This document shows, one piece after another, positions 33,064 through 42,898 of a DNA stretch of 64,000 nucleotides. How positions within the stretch are numbered: the first letter of the stretch is position 1; each line of letters starts with the position of its first letter. Source of the DNA: Psychrobium sp. MM17-31 (GTDB taxonomy: Bacteria; Pseudomonadota; Gammaproteobacteria; Enterobacterales; Psychrobiaceae); NCBI RefSeq assembly GCF_022347785.1, contig NZ_JAKRGA010000004.1, positions 392,812 through 456,811 of the forward strand, read 5' to 3'. The position numbers were made by a program, and so were the translations under genes. The notes beneath the pieces are model-generated. The model did not search any database and had not been told where the DNA came from. It saw only the letters and a program-made list of their open reading frames with translations.

Positions 33064-35139
33064 ATGTCTCAGCAGTTTTGGGTGAACAATTATCTGATCG
33101 ACATTAAGCGCAATCAGATTTCACATCAACAACAACAAACGCCAATTGCGCCAAAAGCGTTGGCGGTACTCGCCGTGTTGGCTGAACATGCCGGCGAAGT
33201 AGTGAGTCATGACACGCTAATGGATGCTGTGTGGCCAGATACTATAGTAACTCCCAATACGTTACAGCGCTGCATTGCCCAGTTGCGCAAAGCTTTTGGC
33301 GATGACAGTAAGCATCAAGCCTTTATCAAAACTCATGCTAAGCAAGGTTACAGCTTAGAAGCCGCCGTGTGTTGGGATGATCCTACGCCAAGTGTTCAGC
33401 AGTCAGTCGTTGCCGAAAAAGCGCCGAGCGATGACTCCCCAGCAAAGGCTGAGAACAAGTTGTGGCTAGTGCTGCCGATGCTTTTGTTAGTGTTGGTGGT
33501 GGCATGGTGGCAATTTAATAAATCGCCGCGTCATCAGTTTAGCCACGTGGTGCCATTGACGGCGAGCGATGAGCGAGAGACCAATGCCCGTTATTCGCCA
33601 GATGGTAAATATTTGGTATTTCATCGTTTTCAGGCGACTTGTGAGCATCATATTTGGGCCAAGGATTTAACTACGCAACAAGAGTTTAGATTGACCAAGG
33701 AGCCGGGGATTTACGGCAGTCATAGTTGGTCGCAAGATGGCTCTCAGCTGACCTTTTCTGAGCGTGGGAATTGCCAACTCCCAGTACAAAATGCGCAGCC
33801 CGAGAAGATCTGCTGGCGTATTAATACCCTCGATTTTTCTAGCGCCTTATCTGAGCCGCAGTCGGTGGTCACACGTCTTGATTGTGATACCCAGCGCAAT
33901 GCGGTGGCGCGCTTTCTTCCTAACGGCAAAATTGCCATGCTGCGAGAAGTTGAACCCTATTTAAATAAACTGACGGTGTTAGATCCCCGCGATAACAAAC
34001 TGCACGATGTGTATCGTGACGATGAGCGTTATATTTATAGCTATGATTACTCGTTTAAAACTAACTTAATTGCCCTTACCAGTCGCGATGTCGATAGCAA
34101 TCATTACATTGATGTAATTAGTCTCGATGGCAAACGTTTGTCGAGCCATCCTATTGCGTTGCGTCGTCAGGACGCTAGCTATGAATTTTATAACGTCTAT
34201 TTTCACCCCGATGGCAAATCGCTATTAACTGATACGGCGTTGGGACTTTTTGATTTGTCATTTGACGGCCAGTTGTCACCAATTAATACTATGGGACATA
34301 ACGATGTGTTTGATGCCAATTATCACCCGTCGGGACAGCGCATTGTTGCCAGTCAGATGAGTAGCGATAAAGATATTGTGGCAGTGACATGGGATGATAT
34401 AAAAAGCGGAAAACCATCGGTTATTGCGCGATCTACGAGTGTCGAACTAAGCGCAAAACGTCAGCCAAATGGCGAAGCAGTTGCTTTTATTTCCAAGCGC
34501 AGTGGCACGCATCAGCTGTGGATTTCTTCAAATAATCAGGTAACTCAGCTGACTGCTTTTGATACGGGCATCGCAAGAGATAGCTTGATTTGGGCGGCGA
34601 ATGGCGAAAGGATCGCTGTGCTGCATCAGCAAAAAATAGTCATGGTTGATCTCAGTGGAAAGGTGCTGCAAATAGATTCTGTGTTGCCAATCATGCAGTT
34701 GATGAGCTGGCCAACAACGTCGAAATTTATAGTGTTAGCGGAGCAATCACACCAAGCTAGGTTGTATGAGTTTGATATTAATAAGCCGGACTCGCTTAAA
34801 CTCCTTAGCAGTGAGGCGACCATTTCTGCAGTATCTACGGACGCTAAACAAATTGTTAGCGTGCTGGAGAATGGCGATGTGTGGTTGATTGGTAGTGAAC
34901 AGCGACAGTTATCAGCGCTAAATAATCAGGTGTTTAGACAGAATCTTCACTATTACGACAATCAACTGTGGGGGCTAAATCAGCAGCGCCAATTGTGGCG
35001 CTATGACTTGGCCACCGAGCAGCTACATTACGTAAAACAGCTCGGCGATGACATATCAGCACTAACTGATGTAAATGAGTCTGGCGTGTTACTCAACCAA
35101 GTGATCAGTGTTAAAAAAGAATTGATTGAGTTTCAATAG
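33064..35139 (+). CDS. CadC-like transmembrane regulator with TolB/WD40-type sensor
   Basis: About 691 aa from ATG 33064 (AGAGAG upstream; the in-frame TTG at 33046 is less likely). Residues ~1-100 form an OmpR-type winged helix (PIAPKALAVLAVLAEHAGEV, TLQRCIAQLRKAFGD, KTHAKQGY). One membrane span lies near 134-151, followed by a ~540-residue extracytoplasmic beta-propeller with TolB-like repeats (NARYSPDGKYLVF, SHSWSQDGSQLTF). This is the ToxR/CadC one-component design: a DNA-binding head in the cytoplasm and a sensor in the periplasm. The 3' end overlaps the convergent histidine kinase gene by 29 bp. Confidence 0.87.
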   Translation: MSQQFWVNNYLIDIKRNQISHQQQQTPIAPKALAVLAVLAEHAGEVVSHDTLMDAVWPDTIVTPNTLQRCIAQLRKAFGDDSKHQAFIKTHAKQGYSLEAAVCWDDPTPSVQQSVVAEKAPSDDSPAKAENKLWLVLPMLLLVLVVAWWQFNKSPRHQFSHVVPLTASDERETNARYSPDGKYLVFHRFQATCEHHIWAKDLTTQQEFRLTKEPGIYGSHSWSQDGSQLTFSERGNCQLPVQNAQPEKICWRINTLDFSSALSEPQSVVTRLDCDTQRNAVARFLPNGKIAMLREVEPYLNKLTVLDPRDNKLHDVYRDDERYIYSYDYSFKTNLIALTSRDVDSNHYIDVISLDGKRLSSHPIALRRQDASYEFYNVYFHPDGKSLLTDTALGLFDLSFDGQLSPINTMGHNDVFDANYHPSGQRIVASQMSSDKDIVAVTWDDIKSGKPSVIARSTSVELSAKRQPNGEAVAFISKRSGTHQLWISSNNQVTQLTAFDTGIARDSLIWAANGERIAVLHQQKIVMVDLSGKVLQIDSVLPIMQLMSWPTTSKFIVLAEQSHQARLYEFDINKPDSLKLLSSEATISAVSTDAKQIVSVLENGDVWLIGSEQRQLSALNNQVFRQNLHYYDNQLWGLNQQRQLWRYDLATEQLHYVKQLGDDISALTDVNESGVLLNQVISVKKELIEFQ

Positions 35140-38100
35140 CCTCGGTTTTTTCAGGCGAATAGGGCAGCTCTATGGTAAATAACACGCCGCCGCTTTGTGG
35201 GCTCTTACAGTCGATGCTGCCTTTGAATAGTTGGGTGATTAGGTTGTACACGATATGCATTCCGAGCCCACTGCCGCCTTCGTTGCGTTTGGTGGTGATA
35301 AAGGGTTCGTAGATTTGATCGATAATTGCCTGATCAATCCCATTGCCGTTGTCGCGATAGTAGATGGTGGCAGTGTCTGTCTTGCGAATAACTTCAATTG
35401 AAATCTCGCCATTGTCTCGACCTTCAAACCCGTGGGTAATTGAATTATTCACAAGGTTGGTGAGGATTTGATAGAGCGGACCAGGGTAAGATTGCAGTGT
35501 TATGTTGTCTTCCCCTTCGATGCGTAGTTCAATATTTTTATTGCGCAGTAATGGATGAACTGCCAGCATGATTTCTTTGATGTATTCCGTCAGCTCAATT
35601 TCGCGCAGCGCTTCTGTGCTTTGGTCGACTGCGACCTGTTTAAAGGTCGAAATTAAGTGAATTGCACGCTCTAGGTTTGAACGCATTAGCGTGTATGCTT
35701 CGTTTTGTCCCGCCAATGATTTATCTAGCTTAGAGGCGGTTAGCGCTTTGTCTTCTACCAATTTAGTTAATTCAACTATAGCGTCTTTATTATGAGATAC
35801 CGCGGTTTTTACAATACTAAGCGGCGTATTTATTTCATGAGCAACGCCAGCTACTAAACCGCCTAGTGCAGCCATTTTCTCACTTTCAACCAAACTTGAT
35901 TGCGCGTGTTTTAGCTTGGCCATTGCAGTTTCTAGTTTTTCATTCTTTTTCGATAATTGCTCTGTCCGGGCAACGACTTGCGCTTCTAAATTTCTGAGCA
36001 CCTGTTGCCTAATGTGATAGAACCACATCAATAAGCCACAGATAATAAACAAGTACAGTGTTTTACTGTATAGATTCCACCACCATGGTGCGGCTAGATT
36101 AACCGCTAAACGGTGAATAGGAGAGGTAAAACCGTTGTCATTTTTTGCGTAGGCCTCAATGGTGTAGTTACCCGGTGGCAGCTTCATGAGATTGAATTGA
36201 CGACTGTCTTGATTCATTTTGATCCAATCATCTGAAAGCCCTAACACACGGTAGTAGTACTCAACATTTTGTGCCGAAGAGTTAAGAGAAGTGTATTTGA
36301 ATGAGAGGATATCTTGCTGATAGTTGAGGTCGATTGCTTGTAAAAACTCAACTTCTTGCTGCGCAATTTCTGGTGTTGCTTTGGGAGAAACTGCTTGTCC
36401 CAATACGGTAATTTGAGAAAGAGTAATGGCGTTTAGCGTGCTGTCTAGCGTGATTTTGGTGGGATCGAAGTAATTAAAACCGTCGGATCCTCCAATAGCG
36501 ACATAACCATGATTACTTAATGCAGCTGCGCCAAAGTTATATTCCAAGCCTTGGGCGCCATCCAAGACGCTAAAATTGGTAACGCTGTAATCAATTGGGT
36601 CGATGCGAGACAGTCCGCCGCTAGTTCCTGCCCAAATAAAGCCTTGTTGATCTTTGATCATTGTCCAAACCGCTTCGTTGGCTAAACCTGTTTCACGGTT
36701 GATTACCGTCTTAAGTGAAAGTTTTTTGTCTACCACGGCAATGCCTGCATCTGTTGACGCCCAGATTAAACCGTTATCACTTTCTACTACTGTGTACACC
36801 ATATCGGATGGTGCGCCTTGCTGTTTGGTGAATTGATAGAGCTCGCCGTCTTGAATTTTTAGTAGCCCGTCTCCTAGTGAACCTGCCCAGATATCACCGT
36901 CGATTACTTCGATTTCATAAATTGATTTAGGGATCGGCGTTTTTACATTTTCAAACATTGGCACAAGTTGATCTTGCTGTTCATCGAATCGAAATAAACC
37001 ATTGTGGCGCGCGACAGTAATGATTTCTCCTCGATACGGCTCTAGGTCGATAAAGCGTCGGATTTGTTTAGGCTTTGGAGTGTAGTAACGCTTGAGCTTT
37101 CGAGTCTCAAGGTTAAACCGAACAACGCCATGTCCAAATGTAGTAAGCCACAACTCACCATTAAAGAATCGGATGTCGGCAATAAAAGCCATATCGAATT
37201 TACTTAACGCTGAGTAATAATCCGATGCTGGTTTTACTGTATTATTATCCGCAATATAGAGTCCTTGTGATGAGCCCATCCACAGTCGTTGTTGAGCGTC
37301 AAATTGAAATGAGCGCATATCGTGATTAGCAAAAAGTTCATTACCAAATATGTCTTGGTCAATATGTCCAAGTTGACGACTACTCAAATTCAAGTGGCTA
37401 ATACCATGGCTAGATGTTCCTATCCACAGTGTGTGTTGATTCATTGCGCGCAGCGATAAGATGTTATTGTCGACGAGGCCGGTGCCTGCATTATCGTTAG
37501 CTGTGTAATGGTGAACTTGATTACCAAAGAGATCGTAACGATGTAAGCCGCGTTTGCTCGCGATCCACAGCGAATTTTGCAGTACCGTCATGGCATTAAT
37601 GGCTTTATAGTCGCCTTGATGAATAAAGGTCTGCCATTCATATGATTTGTAATTACCGTCAAGCTTGTAACGGCGCACCGCACTATTGTTAATGGCAACA
37701 AAAATCCAGCCTTGATATGAGGCGAGGGTATAGACGTTGTCACTGAGGAGCTTTTCGACCTCAAAGGTGTCTTTATGTTGTCTAAACAAACCACTTGAGC
37801 TAGCTATGTAGTTGTGATGCTGCGTTTGAATAATGTCGTGAACTTGCATTTTTGCGCTAATAGAATCAGTGATGACTTTTCCTGTTTCACTGTCGATAGA
37901 GAAAAAACCGTGCTCATAGGTACCTGCAATAACTTTATTGTTACCACAGGAGAGACTGGATATTTTATTTGAAGAAATTTGGGAATTGGCGGTGGTGATT
38001 ACAGCAGTTTGACCTGTTTGGTAATTGTAGCGGCTAAGGCCTGAGCGCGTGCCAATCCAAAGGATATTATTTGGTGTGGTACAAAGGGATGAAATATAAG

Positions 38101-38371
38101 TGCCAGCAAGCTCTGCTAGTGGCGAGCCTTTGTCATTAAATTGAGAAAATTTGTAGCCGTCAAAACGATTTAAACCAGATTGCGTGCCAACCCAAGTGTA
38201 GCCTAAATTATCGCGAGCCATCGATAAAACCGCTGGTTGGCCGAGTCCATGACGTTGATCTAGTGTGATAAAAACTTCGTTATTTTTGTTAAGTAATGCG
38301 GTACTGGGGGCTGTGGTGGCAAAACTCCCTTTACTGAGCAAAAGCAATAAAACTACCGATAAAAATCGCAC
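35111..38371 (-). CDS. Two-component-propeller sensor histidine kinase
   Basis: 1086 aa. A signal peptide (1-18) leads into ~670 residues of Reg_prop repeats (LGYTWVGTQSGLNRFDGY, ILWIGTRSGLSRY, IWAGTSGGLSRID), a Y_Y_Y-like domain (about 700-765), one membrane span (around 775-790) and a coiled coil. The kinase core has H845 in GVAHEINTPLSI, the N box NLVNNSITHGF (about 972-982) and G boxes DNGNGID and GGSGLGMHIV. There is no receiver or HTH output domain, unlike many hybrid members, and no response regulator gene is adjacent. It probably senses a polymer or sugar in the periplasm, but the ligand is unknown. Confidence 0.92.
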   Translation of the reverse strand: MRFLSVVLLLLLSKGSFATTAPSTALLNKNNEVFITLDQRHGLGQPAVLSMARDNLGYTWVGTQSGLNRFDGYKFSQFNDKGSPLAELAGTYISSLCTTPNNILWIGTRSGLSRYNYQTGQTAVITTANSQISSNKISSLSCGNNKVIAGTYEHGFFSIDSETGKVITDSISAKMQVHDIIQTQHHNYIASSSGLFRQHKDTFEVEKLLSDNVYTLASYQGWIFVAINNSAVRRYKLDGNYKSYEWQTFIHQGDYKAINAMTVLQNSLWIASKRGLHRYDLFGNQVHHYTANDNAGTGLVDNNILSLRAMNQHTLWIGTSSHGISHLNLSSRQLGHIDQDIFGNELFANHDMRSFQFDAQQRLWMGSSQGLYIADNNTVKPASDYYSALSKFDMAFIADIRFFNGELWLTTFGHGVVRFNLETRKLKRYYTPKPKQIRRFIDLEPYRGEIITVARHNGLFRFDEQQDQLVPMFENVKTPIPKSIYEIEVIDGDIWAGSLGDGLLKIQDGELYQFTKQQGAPSDMVYTVVESDNGLIWASTDAGIAVVDKKLSLKTVINRETGLANEAVWTMIKDQQGFIWAGTSGGLSRIDPIDYSVTNFSVLDGAQGLEYNFGAAALSNHGYVAIGGSDGFNYFDPTKITLDSTLNAITLSQITVLGQAVSPKATPEIAQQEVEFLQAIDLNYQQDILSFKYTSLNSSAQNVEYYYRVLGLSDDWIKMNQDSRQFNLMKLPPGNYTIEAYAKNDNGFTSPIHRLAVNLAAPWWWNLYSKTLYLFIICGLLMWFYHIRQQVLRNLEAQVVARTEQLSKKNEKLETAMAKLKHAQSSLVESEKMAALGGLVAGVAHEINTPLSIVKTAVSHNKDAIVELTKLVEDKALTASKLDKSLAGQNEAYTLMRSNLERAIHLISTFKQVAVDQSTEALREIELTEYIKEIMLAVHPLLRNKNIELRIEGEDNITLQSYPGPLYQILTNLVNNSITHGFEGRDNGEISIEVIRKTDTATIYYRDNGNGIDQAIIDQIYEPFITTKRNEGGSGLGMHIVYNLITQLFKGSIDCKSPQSGGVLFTIELPYSPEKTEAIETQSILF

Positions 38372-38564
38372 TTTTTGTCCTAATCAGATAGCAGAGTAAA
38401 TATTAAGCATAGCAGGTGATTTATTTTTTTTAGTTTTTTGCGGTAAATCTGACCGATTATTTAGCTATTTGTCGTTCTATTTTCTTAATCCGTGAATATG
38501 CAAGGTGCGTTATAAGTATGGTGTGTTAGCATGTGAGCATGATTAATCCATGTTTTTCAATGCC

Positions 38565-39812
38565 ATGAGTTATTGTGATATCTCAAATAGCCAGCACCCA
38601 ATGCTAGCTTATGAAACAGCGCTGCAAGAAGCTCTTGCAAGTGTCAGTGTAAAATCCTGTTCGACTTCTATTCCACTTAGCCAAGCATTAGGCAAGGTCC
38701 TTGCGTGCGATGTCTTATCGCCGATGGATATGCCGCCGTTTTCGCAATCGGCAATGGACGGCTATGCACTGTTGGCGCAGGATTTAGAAAGCAGTAATGA
38801 ATTTCGCGTTGTTGGAAAATCTTTTGCGGGTCATCCATATTCAGGAGCTATTACAAGCGGAGAATGTGTTCGCATCATGACGGGGGCGGTGCTGCCAGAA
38901 GGTTGTGATAGCGTCATTATGCAAGAGAAGGTAACGGTTAACGGCGATAGTATTACTATTGATAGCGAGGTTAAGGCAGGGCAATGCGTTCGTGCGAAAG
39001 GGCATGAATATCGAGCTGGGGATGTGGTGCTTAAACGCGGCACGCCGATAAGTGCTCGCCACATTGCGTTATTGGCATCAATGGGATTTAAAGAAGTTGA
39101 AGTTTTTGAGCCGCTGACCGTTGCTATTTTTTCAACTGGCGATGAGCTGATTGAACTTGGTGAGCCGTTAGCTGCAGGACAAATTTATGATAGCAACCGA
39201 TATTCACTAATTGCTCAGTTGGAAAAACTCAATTGTCACGTTTTAGACTACGGCATTATTCCGGATTGCGTTTCTCAGATAGAACGGGCTTTTAGTCAGG
39301 CGAACAGTGAAGCGGATGTAGTGATTACCAGCGGCGGCGTGTCAGTTGGCGAAGCGGATTACACCAAGGAAGTGCTAGATAAACTAGGTAATATTGAATT
39401 TTGGAAAGTCGCCGTTAAACCCGGTAAACCTTTGGCCTTTGGTTACCTCAGCGACAGTGTCTTTTTAGGCTTGCCGGGTAATCCAGTGTCGGCGATGGTG
39501 ACTTTTGATAAGGTGGCAAAACCCGTGTTGAAAAAGTTAGCGGGTGAGGCCGATAGTCCGCAAATGCTGCTTGGTGCAACCTGTAAAACGCCGCTGCGCA
39601 AGAATGTTGGTCGGTTGGAGTTTCAACGTGGATTTGCAGCAACTGATGAAAGAGGCAACTTGATAGTAGAAACAACAGGTGGCCAAGGTTCTGGTATGGT
39701 TGGCAGTATGTGTGCAGCCAATTGCTATATTGTGTTGCCGCAAATGCAGGGTAATGTGGCGGCAGGTGAAACGGTGATGATTGAATTGTTCGCCGCTAAT
39801 TTACAGGCTTAA
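38565..39812 (+). CDS. moeA: Molybdopterin molybdotransferase
   Basis: About 415 aa (ATG 38565; an ATG at 38550 in frame is also possible). MoeA family motifs: PPFSQSAMDGYAL, RIMTGAVLPEGCD, FSTGDELIELG, YDSNRY, TSGGVSVGEADYTK and FLGLPGNPVSA. It inserts molybdate into adenylylated molybdopterin, completing the molybdenum cofactor. The moeB-like gene follows after 30 bp, as in E. coli. The cofactor would be needed by the xanthine dehydrogenase encoded at 52981-56758. Confidence 0.96.
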   Translation: MSYCDISNSQHPMLAYETALQEALASVSVKSCSTSIPLSQALGKVLACDVLSPMDMPPFSQSAMDGYALLAQDLESSNEFRVVGKSFAGHPYSGAITSGECVRIMTGAVLPEGCDSVIMQEKVTVNGDSITIDSEVKAGQCVRAKGHEYRAGDVVLKRGTPISARHIALLASMGFKEVEVFEPLTVAIFSTGDELIELGEPLAAGQIYDSNRYSLIAQLEKLNCHVLDYGIIPDCVSQIERAFSQANSEADVVITSGGVSVGEADYTKEVLDKLGNIEFWKVAVKPGKPLAFGYLSDSVFLGLPGNPVSAMVTFDKVAKPVLKKLAGEADSPQMLLGATCKTPLRKNVGRLEFQRGFAATDERGNLIVETTGGQGSGMVGSMCAANCYIVLPQMQGNVAAGETVMIELFAANLQA

Positions 39813-39842
39813 TTTATAACCTCGTAATATACAGAGATAGCT

Positions 39843-40598
39843 ATGCGTGAAGATATCCTTAGCCCACAACAAGAGCAGCGTTATGCAAGGCAAATCAGTT
39901 TGCCGAGTGTTGATTTTGTTGGTCAAGAAAAGCTGCAACAGTCGCATGTTGCTGTGATTGGTGTTGGTGGTTTAGGTTGCGGGGCGGCGCAATACCTTGC
40001 AGCTGCAGGTATAGGCAAGTTAACGCTGGTGGATTTTGATGCCGTCGAGCTTTCTAACTTACAGCGTCAGGTGTTACACCAAACGGCAGATATCGGAATC
40101 AATAAGGCGGAATCGGCCGCGCAATTATTGCGATTGAATAACCCAGAGATTGATATCAAACCTATCACGCAAAAGCTCGACAATGAGGGTCTAACTTGTT
40201 TAATTCAGCAATGTGATGTCATTGTCGATTGCACCGATAATCTAGAGACACGGCAACAGCTAAACAGGTTGTGTTTTAGCGAAAAAACACCTTTGGTGTC
40301 GGCGGCGGCGATCCGGCTTGAGGGTATGGTGACTGTTTTTAACTACGACGCTAATTCCCCCTGTTATCAATGCTTTAGCCTACTATTTGGCGAGCAACAA
40401 CTCTCTTGTTTAGATGCTGGGGTATTGGCCCCCAGTGTTGGTATCGTCGGTGCCATTGAGGCGACTGAGGCGATTAAACTCATTGTCGGGATCGGAGAGC
40501 CACTCGTTGGTCGGCTATTGCTCGGGGATTTCTCAACCATGTCTTTTCGTGAAATGACGCTTAAAAAAAGCAGCACATGCTCCGTTTGTAATACTTAA
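39843..40598 (+). CDS. moeB: ThiF/MoeB family adenylyltransferase
   Basis: 251 aa. ATP-binding GVGGLGCGAAQYLAAAGIGKL and the following DFDAVELSNLQRQVLH are diagnostic of MoeB/ThiF/HesA enzymes. Two CxxC pairs (CYQC and CSVC at the C-terminus) form the usual zinc site. No rhodanese domain follows. It adenylylates the C-terminal glycine of a small sulfur carrier (MoaD or ThiS). Proximity to moeA favours MoeB. Confidence 0.93.
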   Translation: MREDILSPQQEQRYARQISLPSVDFVGQEKLQQSHVAVIGVGGLGCGAAQYLAAAGIGKLTLVDFDAVELSNLQRQVLHQTADIGINKAESAAQLLRLNNPEIDIKPITQKLDNEGLTCLIQQCDVIVDCTDNLETRQQLNRLCFSEKTPLVSAAAIRLEGMVTVFNYDANSPCYQCFSLLFGEQQLSCLDAGVLAPSVGIVGAIEATEAIKLIVGIGEPLVGRLLLGDFSTMSFREMTLKKSSTCSVCNT

Positions 40599-40715
40599 GT
40601 GCTGACTCTGGAAATTAAACCATCCTTCGAAAAATCAAAGCTCTACTAAAATTAACACTATGTCGTTAGTTTCAGATGGATACACCTAATACGGGGTTCA
40701 TCGTTAAGGAGTTTT

Positions 40716-41687
40716 ATGAGCCAGTCGTATTACAGCCAGATCGCCGATACCTTTCAAGATTATGCCATCACCTACAATCACCGATTATTCAATCATTTCC
40801 CCATGTCCATTGTCGCTTTAGAGCGATTTGGCGCCACCAATGAACAACTAGAGGCGTTTCGCGAGTATTACTGTGAGCGCTTGGTGTTATCTTCTGATAC
40901 CGAGAATCATTGTGAGATGCAAAGTGCTGAACTCAGTGATATTGAGCAGCAGTCTGACGCGCTCCATCAAAGACTTGAAACTGAAGGTATTGAGTCGGTG
41001 TTGAAAGCGAAACTGCCGCAACTGCTTACCGGTATTGGTGCTGGCAATTTTTATGCGCTGAATCGTTTAGCCTATGCGGTGAGCCAGCAGAACTTGAGTG
41101 ATATTGCGATATCGCTAGCGCTATGGCAAGCCTTGCATTTGCCATTGGGCGAGCTTGGCGAAACCTGCTTGAAAAGACCAACCAGCTTATTGCGTGGTGT
41201 GAGTAAATCTATCGGCCATATTCGTTTTGGCGCCGGAAATACCACAGAACGCATGACAAGTGTCACCACCCTTATCGACTATCAAACAACACCCCATCAA
41301 CCTGAAGTTATCGACTTTGAAAGTATCGCCAATGCGGCAGCGACCATTTATAAAATGAGTGGCGATTTTACCATGTTGCACAGTGTGACGGCTTGTTATT
41401 CATTTAGTCAGCTTACGCCCTATATGGAAGATGAAGTTACTGGTTTACGTCATTTGTGGCAGGCGATAGTGGTAGCCTATTTGAGTGCTGGCAGCCCATC
41501 GATGACTAACACTGAAAAACCAGAATTATTGCCGTGGCAAGAAATCGTAAAATTCTGCTGTGCTAGCCACAATGAGCATTTGATTGAGCTGTGCTATGCC
41601 TGTCAGCAGTTGGACAATATGCTAGAGAAAGATGTATTTCATCAGGTAGCTGCTCACTACGTTACTCTTTATAGCGAGCCAGCTTAA
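40716..41687 (+). CDS. Questin-oxidase-like (DUF4243) protein
   Basis: 323 aa. The N-terminus YAITYNHRLFNHFPMSIVALERFGAT resembles the questin oxidase-like family (DUF4243), known from fungal polyketide Baeyer-Villiger-type oxidations and present in scattered bacteria. The family assignment rests on this region and on helical, histidine-containing stretches further on. ATG follows TAAGGAG. It stands alone between moeB and the convergent prkB (12-bp gap). Substrate unknown. Confidence 0.65.
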   Translation: MSQSYYSQIADTFQDYAITYNHRLFNHFPMSIVALERFGATNEQLEAFREYYCERLVLSSDTENHCEMQSAELSDIEQQSDALHQRLETEGIESVLKAKLPQLLTGIGAGNFYALNRLAYAVSQQNLSDIAISLALWQALHLPLGELGETCLKRPTSLLRGVSKSIGHIRFGAGNTTERMTSVTTLIDYQTTPHQPEVIDFESIANAAATIYKMSGDFTMLHSVTACYSFSQLTPYMEDEVTGLRHLWQAIVVAYLSAGSPSMTNTEKPELLPWQEIVKFCCASHNEHLIELCYACQQLDNMLEKDVFHQVAAHYVTLYSEPA

Positions 41688-41699
41688 ATCCGTTTAGAG

Positions 41700-42596
41700 C
41701 TATTTATCTTGTTGTGCTAAGCGTTGTTGGGCGAGCTTCTTACGCTCGACAATGCGGCGAATAACAGGAGTTAAAATTAATTCCATCGCTAACTTCATCT
41801 TCCCACCCGGCACGACCAGCGTATTAATTCGCGACATGAATGAGCCCTCAATCATCTGCAGATAATAAGGGAAATCTGTTGACTCTACGCCCCTAAAACG
41901 AATTACAACAAAGCTTTCGTCGAGGCTAGGAATATCTTTGGCGCTAAATGGGTTTGAGGTATCTACCGTTGGTACGCGCTGGAAATTAATGTGAGTGCGA
42001 GAAAATTGCGGCGTAATGTGGTTGATATAATCGTCCATACTGCGCACGATAGAGTCCATGACTTTTTCTCGGCTGTGGCCGCGATCGTGGGTATCGCGAA
42101 TGATCTTCTGAATCCATTCTAAATTGACAATAGGCACCATGCCGATGAGTAAATCGACGTGTTGCGCTACATCGTGCTCGTCGGTGACCGCGCCGCCGTG
42201 TAATCCTTCGTAAAACAGCAAATCACTGTCTTCAGGTAGCGGCTGAAATGGCGTGAACGTACCCGGCATTTGGTTATATGGCACGGCTTCATCGAAGGTG
42301 TGAAGATAACGGCGGATCTCGCCTTGGCCAGTTTCACCATAGGTTTTAAAAAAGGACTCTAATAGCTCGAAGTCGTTGGCTTCAGGGCCAAAATAGGACA
42401 AGCTTTTGTTTTCTTCTTTACACTTGCGGATCGCCAAGTCCATCTCTGGACGGGTGTAACGATGGAAACTATCGCCTTCGGTGTAAGCAACATTGACATC
42501 CAGTTTGCGAAAAATGTGTTTGAAGGCCGTGGTCGATGTTGATGTACCAGCGCCAGAGGAGCCAGTAATCGCAATGATCGGATGGAGTTCAGACAT
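41700..42596 (-). CDS. prkB: Phosphoribulokinase-like kinase
   Basis: 298 aa. P-loop GSSGAGTSTS at the N-terminus, EGDSFHRYTRPEMD and LLFYEGLHGG are typical of the PrkB/phosphoribulokinase family found in Gammaproteobacteria without a Calvin cycle. Its physiological substrate there is not settled. It is the last gene of the yheT-yheU-prkB group, an order conserved in many Gammaproteobacteria. RuBisCO is not seen. Confidence 0.93.
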   Translation of the reverse strand: MSELHPIIAITGSSGAGTSTSTTAFKHIFRKLDVNVAYTEGDSFHRYTRPEMDLAIRKCKEENKSLSYFGPEANDFELLESFFKTYGETGQGEIRRYLHTFDEAVPYNQMPGTFTPFQPLPEDSDLLFYEGLHGGAVTDEHDVAQHVDLLIGMVPIVNLEWIQKIIRDTHDRGHSREKVMDSIVRSMDDYINHITPQFSRTHINFQRVPTVDTSNPFSAKDIPSLDESFVVIRFRGVESTDFPYYLQMIEGSFMSRINTLVVPGGKMKLAMELILTPVIRRIVERKKLAQQRLAQQDK

Positions 42597-42670
42597 ATTT
42601 ATTACCTACAGGTAGTTGTTACTTAATTGTTAAAGTCGGTGGCACAGTTAATCAATTATTCTGCTTCAGG

Positions 42671-42898
42671 TCAATCGCTTGTTTGAACAAACTGCGCTTT
42701 GGGCAATAAGTTGACTGACTCGTGAATTTCAGAATAAACCAACACGATTTCTTCTCGCATAAGCTGTTGTTTTAACTGTTCCATTTGAGTATCGATGCTG
42801 ACTTCTTGCTCGCCGTAATCGGTGCCTTCACGCAAGATGTGCTCTTTGAGAATATTGTCTAACGTGGCTGGCGGCAGTGAACTAATTGGAATGATCAT
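42671..42898 (-). CDS. yheU: YheU family protein
   Basis: 75 aa, small acidic protein MIIPISSLPPATLDNILKEH..., matching the YheU family of unknown function. It overlaps the yheT stop codon by 4 bp (ATGA), implying coupled translation, and precedes prkB by 74 bp. Confidence 0.9.
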   Translation of the reverse strand: MIIPISSLPPATLDNILKEHILREGTDYGEQEVSIDTQMEQLKQQLMREEIVLVYSEIHESVNLLPKAQFVQTSD

